This document shows, piece after piece, positions 25,701-36,100 of a stretch of DNA of 64,000 nucleotides (position 1 is the stretch's first letter; each line of letters opens with the position of its first letter). A model generated the notes under the pieces. The model ran no database searches, was not told the origin of the DNA, and saw only the letters and a list, made by a program, of their open reading frames with translations. This DNA is from Phoronis australis (lineage: Eukaryota; Phoronida; Phoronidae): NCBI GenBank assembly GCA_002633005.1, contig NMRA01000004.1:2213935-2277934 (forward strand), in the 5' to 3' direction. The translations under genes and the position numbers were made by a program.

Positions 25701-28700
25701 TCAAAATGTTTACAGCTTTTAGTGTTAAACTGTTTCTCTCTGCTCATCAGTGTAACTAGATGTCAAAACGTTTACATTCCAGACTGTATTTTGTATTTTG
25801 TTAACTCTAAGTAAGGAATAATGAGCAATTTGTAACATTCCTGGTGAGTTAGTCACATGAGCTATTAATTCACCTGTGGACAAAAATAGTCAGCGAGCAG
25901 TGATCGACCCTGTCAATAGTATTTGACTTTCTCACCTTGATCCCTGTTGTTTAAATCTTCCACTAATGGAGTAATTCCATCTATTGATGGTGAACTCTTA
26001 TTCAAAACGTTCCCACGCACACTGTCTGCCAGTTGCTTACAGAAAGTAAGCTGCACAACAGTCATTAAAATATAAACAATTAGCCTATGGGTCGTATGTG
26101 TTGTTAATACCTTTTCTTATCTTGGTAGTTGCTAACAGTTAATACTGCACAGTCCAAAAGTTATCCGACTCGTTGCCAACGGTTTGGACAAAAATTTTTG
26201 TGACCACAGCTGCTGTAGTTTACCAGTAGCACTTTGCGAGTAACTTACGTTTTTTGTTGTAAAAGTACCTGATACTGAGTGACGCATTTCTTGCTTTTCA
26301 CGGAAACAATGTGATAGATTCTCGTTCACCTTGACTCTGTACTTTCAATTCCTGTTACCTGCAGCTCCCCCAGGTATCAGTACTCCAGTCGGTGGTCCGC
26401 GTCCCGCGTGGTCGGCACCCAACCATCCAGGAATGAGGGGTGTGGTGCCGCCTTGGTCTGTGATGGCAGCAACACCAGGGCCACCTCAAGGTGTCATTGC
26501 TCGTAAGTGTGACTTGTTTTTTGTCAGTTAATACAAGCACCAAATGATAATTCAACTGTCCATCAGTTTTCTTGAAAATGTTGCGGAACCGCGCACAACA
26601 ATAATTGCCCAGACAGCTACTAATTGATGACAGAACTGTGCGAGACTGCCAAACTTTGGTAAACACTTTGCCAGAACAGTTCAAGTCAAACCTTTGTGAC
26701 AATAAAATGGAATTTTTCTAGAACTTTTGCTGGTATTTAATGGGACGTCATCTGTGCCCAAGCAATAATTGTTTAATTTAATATGTAATGTGCTTGGCGT
26801 GCTATTTCACGACATGGGCGAAGCAACTATTGCCAAATTTTGTTGACATTTAGCCAGAATTGAAACGGATTCTTGTCGAAATTTAGTAGTTATTCAACGC
26901 AGGTTAGTGCGCTGAAATTTGATGTTGACCAGTTTGTTTTGAAAACCACTATATTTCTCCGGGAAGGTCCTCCTTGAAGGTCATGCACAGGCATCCTGCA
27001 GGCAGATTTCATCCTAATAGTTTGTTTTGATCCACAGGGCCAGGACAGGTAGATTCACAGATGTCATCGTTTCAACAACAACTTGGTGCCATGTCTGTTG
27101 GTAAGAGAGATGTTGAGTGCTTGTTTATAGCTGATACAAGCGTGTCTTCAGTTAGGGCTGTTCCAGTAAAATCTGTATGGGGGGGAAGGCACCTTTTTTT
27201 CGCACCCACCACCCATATTTTTCATTTATTTCTTCAGCCTACCACCCGTAATTTTTTATAAGTTTGAAATGCAAGCACCCGTAATTTTTTTTTTGTTCTA
27301 GTGGTTGACTGCACAGGCGCTTGAGTTTATCTGTTCCTCCATCACCACTAACGTCATTCATTACTAAGAAAACATATGTTTCTTATATATGGTTATTAGC
27401 CGTCGAGAAATTCGAGCACCTGTGGTTAAATGGTGTTATGGGCATGCCGATGAGGAGATCGGAGGGAATGAAAAAGTCGGAGCTTTTTGCAAGTTGCATT
27501 TTTGTTTCAGTTTTTGATTCTGTGCGGATTTTTTATAAAATTTACTAAAATTACCCACCATCAAACATTTATGGCCCAATGAAACAACAACGACCTGTAA
27601 ACTTTAATTTTTTTGAAGTACGACCACCAGCCATTTTGAATTTAAATCAAACGCAACCACCCATAAATTTTTATTTCAGTTGCCTTCCCCCCCTCCCACA
27701 CAGATTTTGCTGGAACAGCCCTTATAGAATTATCTTCTGATTCAACCAGATTATAAGACTAGCCTTCACTTATTACTAATAGATGTAATGTGATTTCTGC
27801 TCTACGGAAGGACTAATTGCCTTTGCTTGTGAGAATGCTAGAAGCATTCGTCATAGGCTACATCGATTTTTTTCACAAAAGGCGAGTTTAGGCAGCTGTG
27901 CTCCGTCTCATCCTGATTTTAAAACCTCACCAACTTTAGACACAAATATATTTTTCAAGACTAGTTAGTTTTAAACAGTTTCATGTTGTCAATGACTTAA
28001 TAGCAGAATGGTTTCAGTTTGTCAAAACATTGTTTAATGGTAAAGGATTAGACTGGTGGTACTTGCCTTCCATGAAATTTTCGAAAACCAGATTCCAGAT
28101 TTCATTAGACCCCACATTGTGATCTAAATTGGGAAATTTCATCGTATTCGGCATTTTTGTGATTTTGTGTTGAACAAACCACACCTGTGTGCCAGATTAC
28201 CAATGTCACACTAAAGGTGTGGAGTGTTAATGAAGGTGATAGAAGAGATTGTATCCTAGAAGCATGAATTGATCTTAACAGATTATCCGTGTTATGCCTG
28301 ATGTGTTTTGATGTTTAAAAGATGCTTGAACCCAGTTTCGTTGAAATCATAAGATAGGGTTTAGTGTCATGGCTAACAATTGGGAATCAATTGATGGGTT
28401 CCAAAATCGACAAGTCAAGTTCCATTCATTGATTTAAATTCAAAATCAAAAAACTCTCCTTAAATTTACATCTGGATATTCCAATACAAATTCAATTCAT
28501 AATTAAGCAGTAAACCAAAACAGACCGACAGGCCCGTGTAGGCCCTCAACATGATAGTTTGGGGTCTTCTAATATATTCCACAGCCAGGGGCCTAAGTTA
28601 GCAGATCGAAGTAGACATTAAATCAACCATGACAATCGTACTTTCCTGGCTTAAGTAAATTATTACACGGAAATTCAGCAAAATTGTGCAATATAAGCAG

Positions 28701-29542
28701 AAGTTCTACAAAAATGATTCTTGCATTACTTCAACATACCCTGGACAACTGCTGGATACCCTGAAAAACTTCCGTGTATTTTAACAATAGTGCCATTTCT
28801 GTTACCAACTTGAGTCACAGACAATGTGCCTCTATGCCATTTTCGAATTTGCAATTGTAGGGTTGGCCAACGCTTTGCAGTTGTAAGGTTGGCCAACACT
28901 TTGCAGTTGTAGGGCTGGCCAACGTTTTGCAGTTGTAGGGTTGGCCAACGCTTTGCAGTTGTAGGGTTGGCCAACGCTTTGCAGTTGTGGGGTTGGCCAA
29001 CACTTTGCAGTTGTGGGGTTGGCCAACGCTTTGCAGTTGTGGGGTTGGCCAACACTTTGCAGTTGTAGGATTGGCCAACAGTTGCAGTTGTACGGTCGGC
29101 TAACACTTTGCAGTTGTAGGGTCGGCCAACACGTTTTCTTATTGTTGATGATTTTGATGTTCATTTTGTTGTTACCAGAAATAGAATCCCATCACAGTAA
29201 GGAATATGGTGAGACCAACTTTATCATAGTATAAGGCCGAATACAATTACGTTTTTAACCAGTTCACCGGCAAATTGCAGCTTTAAGTGTGAGGTTATTA
29301 ATTGTTGCTGTTATTACATGGTAGTTATCCATAGTTGTACACTGATGCTACATCCACTATGTTAGATCCTGTATGGTAATGTGGGTAGTTATCCATAGTT
29401 GTACACTGATGCTACATCCAATATGTTAGATCCTGTATGGCAATTTGGGATAATGGCAATTAATAACTTCTCTTTAGGTGGAGGCCGGGGTCGAGGCCGT
29501 GGTGTGTTTTGTCCATCAGCGCCACCTGGCTTCAGCACATGA
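10738..29542 (+). CDS. MAEL: Maelstrom, piRNA-pathway protein (14 coding exons, 613 aa)
   Basis: Coding exons: 10738-10869, 13249-13365, 14155-14239, 15588-15734, 16309-16350, 17108-17241, 19564-19832, 20558-20777, 22434-22506, 23264-23503, 25148-25264, 26365-26502, 27038-27100, 29478-29542. All phases agree and all junctions are GT-AG (exon 6 uses a weak GTTTGT donor). Residues 1-~75 are the HMG box (start MPAKKQQRNAFYFYMQE), and ~112-345 the MAEL domain, an RNase H-like fold. The conserved E-C-H-C set is visible: Glu in LPCEVGVVEYS, then C-x2-H and a later Cys in TRCQYH...YCAL. Maelstrom acts in germline nuage and nucleus in piRNA-guided transposon silencing. Residues ~345-613 form a P/Q-rich tail with five Trp and a terminal GGRGRGRG. 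The human protein has 434 residues, so this tail is a large extension. The ATG at 10738 is chosen because it begins the HMG box and no in-frame ATG lies upstream. Confidence 0.96.
11870..12055. repeat. Dispersed repeat, copy A
   Basis: Shares order and much sequence with 41820-42005, for example GGTACCACT, AGACCCC, ACACAGCC and TTCTGCTCGTCACCTCG. Lies in MAEL intron 1. Copies are clearly diverged; no termini resolved. Confidence 0.6.
15036..15115 (+). repeat. tRNA-derived SINE candidate
   Basis: GCTCAGTGATAGGACATTCG (15041) resembles an RNA polymerase III A box with the tRNA D-arm, and GTGGGTTTGATACCAC about 40 bases later resembles a B box. No CCA end and no cloverleaf were confirmed. It lies in MAEL intron 3, inside a segment bordered by TTAA (14933 and 15127). 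More likely a SINE head than a functional tRNA. Confidence 0.4.
23264..23353 (+). repeat. MAEL: In-frame 45-bp duplication inside MAEL exon 10
   Basis: A 15-residue unit ending in VASQIPSARPAQ is present twice in tandem with one base difference (ATTCCC versus ATCCCC). The near identity of the copies shows a recent duplication, and the frame is kept. It lies in the disordered C-terminal tail. Confidence 0.9.
24007..24240 (+). repeat. tRNA-derived SINE candidate
   Basis: GTAGCCTTATGGGATATGTG resembles a degenerate A box and GAGTTCAAGTCCCTCTGGGA a B box with the T-arm stem. The copy then runs into a non-tRNA body. In MAEL intron 10. Boundaries are approximate. Confidence 0.4.
25651..25774 (+). 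repeat. 62-bp tandem duplication
   Basis: Two copies (from 25651 and 25713) that differ at only a few bases, beginning CAGCTTTTAGTGTTAAACTG. In MAEL intron 11; no function suggested. Confidence 0.9.
27155..27721. mobile_element. PIF/Harbinger-like MITE
   Basis: Long inverted ends begin GGGCTGTTCCAG and end CTGGAACAGCCC (the right side has a one-base variant further in), with G-rich and C-rich tracts inside. TTA occurs directly on both sides (27152-27154 and 27722-27724), matching the 3-bp TTA/TAA target site of PIF/Harbinger elements. No transposase frame. Inserted in MAEL intron 13. Confidence 0.7.
28854..29131. repeat. 26-bp tandem repeat, about 11 copies
   Basis: Unit close to TTGTAGGGTTGGCCAACG plus CTTTGCAG, with scattered substitutions and one 2-3 base deletion near the distal end. 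It lies in MAEL intron 13. Since 26 is not a multiple of three and no frame has a stop, all three minus-strand frames are open and give the same repeating peptide. Those frames are by-products of the repeat, not genes. Confidence 0.95.
29321..29448 (+). repeat. 64-bp tandem duplication
   Basis: Two copies, from 29321 and 29385, beginning GTAGTTATCCATAGTTGTAC and nearly identical. Just upstream of the last MAEL coding exon. Confidence 0.9.
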
Positions 29543-30049
29543 AACAAGTGAGTATACTGTCATTTTCATTGATTTTGTCTGGCTCTGGAAGCATAAGTGT
29601 CATTTGCCAGAATGATGAACTTTGAAGTTCTTTGCCTGTCCTGGTGGGTGAATTGACCAGTACTTATCTAGTCCGAGTCGAACCTCATATCAAAAGCTTT
29701 GGATTCTTTGTATGAAATAACTGGTAGTCACAAATATCACACTGTGTTCCCTCGTGGTTCAGTGTCCATTTGCATACTAGGACGATTTAACGGGTATACA
29801 GTGTTGGTCTCAAAGGGTCTAACTGCAAATTTCTAATGGAAAATGTCCCTGGAACCATAAAAACAGAATGCCTAACACACTTTCTTAATAGTACTAGTAT
29901 GTACCCACACGTGTAAAGGTGCATACTGCAATACTCTCGTCCGGTGATGCATTTCCTAAAACTTTTGCTGTATCTACAGTCATGAAATCGACGGATTAGT
30001 TCCTATGTTGATTATAGGGAACGATGACGACTTTTGAACGGACTCAGCT

Positions 30050-30650
30050 ACTGCTGTGCCCCCTAGTGGCAATTTCGTTTTTTGCGCTTGCCTCCATTTT
30101 CAGCAAATATGCCTCAATGGAGATGACCACAACCCTTTACCAATGTGAGACAGATTGTGCGGTCTATAGTGGACATTTTAAAAAATTGTTTTTGGATCTA
30201 TTTTGGCATCCGCCTCTCAGCTAAACTGCTTGAAGGATTGTGAAATTTAGATGTTCCTGTTGAGGAGAGCATCACCGACGACAAGTTTTGGATAGGTTTA
30301 ATCACATCAGTGTCCCCTAGTGGCAATTTTGTTCTCTTGTTTCTTGATAGATCTTGAAATTCATCTAATACATTTCGATGACATAAATAACAACCAGTTT
30401 AAGATTTTTTTCACACATCCCAGTGGTCATTATTATAATTTTCGTATTTTTGGCATCATCCTTCCTATCCAGAATCACTTGAAGAATCATCTCAAACTTT
30501 AGCAGACTGTTAGTATTAAGAAGAGCATGGGCAACGCTTAGTTTTGGACTGGTCTACTGTACGTAAATTGTACATTCTCGGTGTTGCCGAGGACTCGCCC
30601 ATTTTAGCCACTCCTTTATTGATGAGAAAATGTCCGTCTAGTGGCAAGCC
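30050..30650 (+). repeat. Diverged ~255-bp tandem repeat
   Basis: CCCTAGTGGCAATTT recurs at 30061 and 30314, and a related CTAGTGGCAAG at ~30637. GAGCATCACCGACGACAAG (30264) is echoed by GAGCATGGGCAACGCTTAG (~30523). The copies are strongly diverged. It falls in the predicted MAEL 3'UTR intron. Confidence 0.6.
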
Positions 30651-31065
30651 GAGGTTAGGTGTTAGTAGGTGCTGGTCAACTTTCAGCAGTTGACGTGTTG
30701 ATGTTCTTTTTCAGAGGCAGTACACGACGGGAGTTCTAATCTCTATCAAGGAAGCCACCAGAGCAGCGTTTGAACTACGTTTTGTTTCTGTGTATAAGTT
30801 GTTGTTAAACGGGTATTGCACCCTCTTAGTACCGGTCCTACGGAGAGATATGTAGCGCAACGTACTTAGTAGGTATGGCTGCATGCTCATGAAGAACTAT
30901 TGATGCATGCAGGATTCGCGTACTTTCTACGTAGGTTGTGCACATGTAGGTGTTTCTGTTTGAGTGGCATAACGTACTGTGCTACTGGGAGTTAGTATAG
31001 CAACGTAATATCGCATAGCCTTGCACTATCTGCATCTTTTGCTCCACGCCATAAGTATGCAGAAA

Positions 31066-31071
31066 AATAAA
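31066..31071 (+). promoter_or_regulatory. MAEL: Poly(A) signal of MAEL
   Basis: AATAAA in an A-rich context followed by T-rich sequence, about 350 bases into the predicted last 3'UTR exon. It is the first canonical hexamer in that exon. Confidence 0.6.
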
Positions 31072-31431
31072 ATATGTTTCATTTTTGCCATTCATTTTAC
31101 ATACACCATATGTTGCTTCAGTCAGCGTATTGCCATGTAGGGCTGGTGTGAAACACTATAAGTGCTCACGTGTTAGAATAAGTGTTGTATCACTTTTAAA
31201 ATAAGTAAACTGTATACCTTTTATTTCACAAACTTAGTTTTTTTTATCGAGGACTGCCCCGCTGTTTTCCACATGACATCAGCAACATTGTTCAACATTG
31301 TTTTGAAGCATAGACAAACTCGCCTTTGGTTATGAATAAAACAGCTTTTGACCACTTATGACATCCGTCTCAAATTGTTCCTGTGTCAAATTCGAGGCGA
31401 TTTCTGAGTTTGCGAAGAACTGACAGTTCCT

Positions 31432-31711
31432 CATGATTGCCCCAAACCAGACTTTACAAGTTTACTCGTGTGATTCTATATCCCAAGCATGATTGCCCCA
31501 AACCAGACTTTACAAGTTTACTCGTGTGATTCTATATCCCAAGCATGATTGCCCCAAACCAGACTTTACAAGTTTACTCGTGTGATTCTATATCCCAAGC
31601 ATGACTGCCCCAAACCAGACTTTACAAGTTTACTCGTGTGATTCTATATCCCAAGCATGATTGCCCCAAACCAGACTCTACAAGTTTACTCGTGTGATTC
31701 TATATCCCAAG
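31432..31711. repeat. 56-bp tandem repeat, 5 copies
   Basis: Five almost identical copies from 31432, 31488, 31544, 31600 and 31656, starting CATGATTGCCCCAAACCAGA. Only single substitutions separate the copies, so the array is young. It lies ~360 bases past the MAEL poly(A) signal. Confidence 0.97.
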
Positions 31712-33169
31712 CATGGTAGGGCTGGATCTACTTGGTCAACAAAAGGATCACAGCTCAGGCAGTGTCGTTTTGTTGTGCTCCAAACATATGCAAACAAATC
31801 ACTTCTCACCACAGGGAAGAAGCAAAGGCCAGTAGTTTTTCAAGGGCGTGTGATCTAAATCAAAAGTTAGGGTTCTTTGAAGACGTAGCCACTAAAATAT
31901 GTTTGAAATGACTAGCATAATATACAGGGTCCTGTTCCGAGAAAGTGACTTACCGGTAAGTTCATTTTTTACTTAAGGTTAAGATTTGTCTCAACTTCCA
32001 GACTTTTAAACTTCCACAAAATAAGAAACAAACGAACTTCTTTAAAATGCGAAAGTAAACAAGACATGCTAATCAACTCAAAAACTTTCCTTATATACGT
32101 AAATTGATGAAACCAGTCAGAGACCTACATGTACATGACATTGTATAGCTTACAGGAAGTACTCGTATGTAACCAGAGTGGTGGCAAAACCTGTGAAAAT
32201 CTGGTCCAAGGCAATAATAAGCTATTGGTCCTACAGTGAAATCTGGTCTTAGGCAATAACAACCCACCAGTCCTGCAGTGAAATCTGGTCTGTGGCAATA
32301 ATAACCCATCAGTCCTACAGTGAAATCTGGTCTGAGCTCTGAGGCAATAATAACACATCCCCTCTACAGTGAAATCTGGTCTGAGGCAATAATGACCCAT
32401 CGGTTCTACAGTGAAATCTCACCAATCTCTGGAAAAATTCCCCATGAAGACAGAACATATAAAATATGAAGCATTAATTTGATGTTACTTAGCTTTTATG
32501 AAGAAAATAATAAAAGTTTCAAATGCCTGCCTAAATCGGTTCATACACATTAATGAGATTTTACATACTCAAGCCTAGAGATCAATTGTAATCTGAATAA
32601 AGAAAATAAGGGGACAAACTTAATGGCACAGCGATACCGTACCTGTAATATTCAGAAGTAAGCTCATGGAATCATTTTGCCATTGAACAATAAGTTAACA
32701 GAAGAATGCATTCTTGCTTCTCCAGCTTGTTTTGCTTCCGTCTTTTGAGTAGCATATTCTGGATCTGTGCATTACAGTGCTCATATGTAGAGACCCTACG
32801 TTTCCGTGATAACAAAAACTGAATTCACAAAACAAGATAATACTTCGTACATTTCAGTTCCACAGTATACGTGCATGTTCACTTCTACTGAAGGTGGCGC
32901 TGTTCTTTTTTTCCAGTTTAAAAAAACAAACATGGCGTGCATCAAATTATTTGTGAAATGCAGGTGCACTACAATTCAGCAGTAACAGTAAAGAAATTCC
33001 CAAATCATTGATATGTCATTGATTTCTAAAAAAACAACGGAATTTGCTTTCTACAAAAGGGAAATTTAAGAATTTTATGTTCACAAAAATGGAAATGCCC
33101 CATCTTTGAAAACGGAAACTAAGGTCTCTACAAATGTCTGCTATTCTGTCCCAAAATGTCAGAGGACCA
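31712..33169. other. Spacer between MAEL and MRPL17 (convergent genes)
   Basis: Apart from the 42-bp repeats I see no exon. It must contain the MRPL17 3'UTR (minus strand), but no canonical AATAAA is visible on that strand near the stop, so its end is not defined. Confidence 0.4.
32205..32415. repeat. 42-bp tandem repeat, about 5 copies
   Basis: Unit near CTACAGTGAAATCTGGTCTG plus AGGCAATAATAACCCATCAG; one copy has a 6-base insertion (GAGCTC-type). It is a multiple of three, so a minus-strand frame is open through it, but nothing else supports a gene. Confidence 0.9.
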
Positions 33170-36100
33170 CTACTGACTGACGGCTGAACCCGAGCCACTT
33201 TCACTAACTGATTCGCAGTGTTCACTATTTAACTTGCTGGCCATCTCCTGGTACTTTTCTTTCCTGTAAGATCTCCTAGCTTCATCGAGCAGAATGTTTG
33301 TGAGGTAATTGCTGGAATCCCTCTGTTTTGGTAAGACTGGAGGATAGGGGTTTCCTACAAAAGCAATTTTGATGTGGATAAAATTCCATGACAATAACAT
33401 TTATGCCTGTCAGCTTACATTATAAAACTGGTCTCAACCTGTTTTTGAAGTACTCGGACTAGAAGACTGTGCATACACAGGCACCTTTAATCAGCCCTCG
33501 ATGATATACTATAATTGACGCCAACGGATCATCTCGGTCACAATGCTTTACTGAGAATGTTGCCCGTTGAATTAGGAAAATACGGAGGTTTTTCAATGTC
33601 AACAAATGTAACTACTGAACGTGTTGCAGTCGCAGATAAATGGTGACTTAAATTACTCCCAGATTTGACATGCTTTGAGTTATTCCGGAAGTGCCTGGTG
33701 GGCGTCCTTGTTGGATACCAGTTGCAAACCTTTCTCTTTATTAGTATATCGCCAAGGGCTGATTAAAGGTGCCTGCGGTGTACAAGACCAAACTCAATCA
33801 ACTGAACTGACCCAGCACATTTTATGCAGGGAACGAAGAGTACTAACAAACAATAGGGCGGTCCCAGATTACACAGCGACTCTTGAATCTCGCTTTATTT
33901 ACCCACAATTAGGTAAACAACCGTCAAACACATTTGCTGCCTCGTTTTCGTGCCACTGAAGTTTTACATGTTAAGTGTTGTCTGATTAACAAGTTTTTAT
34001 CGGTTGCATCAATCTATCCGTCTATCCAAAGCCAACCAAGTATTACTGCTCTGCTTTGGTCTGCAACTCTGATGTGGAAAAGTTTGATAAACTGGACATA
34101 TATCCGAGGATGTGTAATCTGAAATTCTTCGCCTTCCCGACGTTAATGACGTGCCTGGTTTCCAAAATGAGGTCACATGCTTTCTTATCTCCAGGACAAA
34201 GGAGAGTTTTATCGCCGTGTAATTCCGGACGGCCTTTATTGATTCTTCCTTTAGCACAAAATTCACATTTCTGAGTGAGGAACAAGTCAAGATCAAATTT
34301 AAGATTTAAGTGTTCAAAATGAAAAGCTAACATTTAATTGACAGGTGTATTCATAGCATCTTTAAATAACACCGGTGTATTTAACACACCTTTAAATAGC
34401 ACAGAAGCCAAAACAAAGTATTTGCTCCTTATTGGAAATTTCAAGAACGGCACCAAAAATAATTTCAAGCAATGTACTAGTAGTTTATGACACATGGATC
34501 AAAAACCATGAGCAGTCAAGTGTGCAAATCCGGTCATTGTAAACTTGTACAAAGAATAATCTATGAAGAGTTTTATTGTTGACTCAGAAACTTTCCATAC
34601 CAGGCAAATGACAAGGTTATGCAAGAACTTATAGACTCACTAATTTTATTAAATAACATTTTCTGAACAAACATACAAACCATATGTCTTTGGTAATGCA
34701 ACTACCCTCAAAGCAAATTTCAACTATAATGTATTTATTTTCCTCTGAATCCCTAAAACACTTATTAGGCCACGAACACGCTTATCTCAAGGTACAGTAG
34801 TTTGAGGGTACTCAATCGCTTGGTTATGGGGCCAAATATCAGCCTCATTCCCTCTGAAAAATATTTAAATATCACGCAAAACTCGCCTCATGAGGCCCAA
34901 ACATTACCCTCAAGAGATTAAAAAAATCACCTTGAGGTTTGACTTACTTGTAACTTACATAGGCGACAGCTCAGCGCAACACAAAATATTGTAGTAATGG
35001 CTACTCGAAGCAGAACCTATTGGGGGAGGGGGTACAAATTCCTCCTAACCCCCAAAAAATCCCCTTTCAGAAGGTACAGACACCTTTCCTCTCGGGTGAA
35101 CAAGGGGCCTGCGTATTCAAAATAATCTAAACAGAATTCTGTCAAACTCTGCCAAACTTGTGTTAAGTTCTTGCCAGATACGACAATTTAGTCTAACTAT
35201 TGTCGCTGAACAATAAAATAGCATTATATGAAGCTTTTCTCAGAGTTTAATTTGACATTGCACCAAGCCACACATTGTTAATTTATGAAAACAGCAGACT
35301 TGTGCAGTACGCTGTCACGATTTCAAAAATAAATATGGAGCAACATCTGTCTAGAGTTTGTTGAGATCTATGCAGAATTAAATGGATTCTAGTAGAAAAG
35401 AAACAGATATTTGTCTGTGGTTTTATGTGCCGACGAAACTGTGTTGATTTTCGATCTTGTCCAGTTTATTTTCACAACTACAGTACACTTTGTTCATTAC
35501 TTTTTAGTGTCCATTGCAATTATTCACTTACCTTTGAGTTCTAAAACCACAGACTTCTGCCCAGAAGGATATATCCTAGGCAATGTATACACTTGTGTAA
35601 AGCTGGTTGCATAGTTGTTGTAACGAGGGGCTAGCACTTTGAACAACTTGTGCACAAGGTCCTTTTCCTGAAAACAAACTTAACTTAAAAGATCGTGTCT
35701 AAGGAAATGTGCGTACACTTGAAGTTGCCTGCATGAAAGGGTCAGCTGATGCCAATGGTCTGCAGAAACTGGAGATAAATTTGCAAAACACTGGTAATGA
35801 TGAAGTGAAAGTACTGAGTACTTACTTACTTAATACAAACTCACTTAAATTCGAACTTATAAATTTTCTAAAGTTAGGAAGTAATGCAATCAGGGCACAT
35901 TAGATTACAGCAACCGACCATTCTGCTTTGGGCAGATACCACAGAGATCTTGTGATGACTTCTACCAGCATATTTTTGTAGTGCTTTTCCACGATATACA
36001 ACCTAGGATTTTTCACAGCCACAACAAAAATTACTGGAGTTTCTAAGTTGTGACAGACATCTTCTAGTGGTATGGCCTAGATCCAAATGGCTCATTTATT

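Larger units (their letters stand above)
29543..31090 (+). other. MAEL: MAEL 3'UTR with one intron
   Basis: Five bases after the TGA stop is a strong donor, GTGAGT at 29548. A pyrimidine-rich acceptor TTCTTTTTCAG ends at 30714 and the final exon runs from 30715 to just past the poly(A) signal. Because the stop lies close to the junction, nonsense-mediated decay would not be expected. The splice is inferred from signals only. Confidence 0.6.

Noticed and set aside
28726-29164. Three minus-strand frames of 87-126 codons
   Set aside because: Produced by the 26-bp tandem repeat; same peptide in all frames and no gene signals.
32091-32400. Minus frames with repeated YYCLRPDFT-type peptide
   Set aside because: By-product of the 42-bp tandem repeat.
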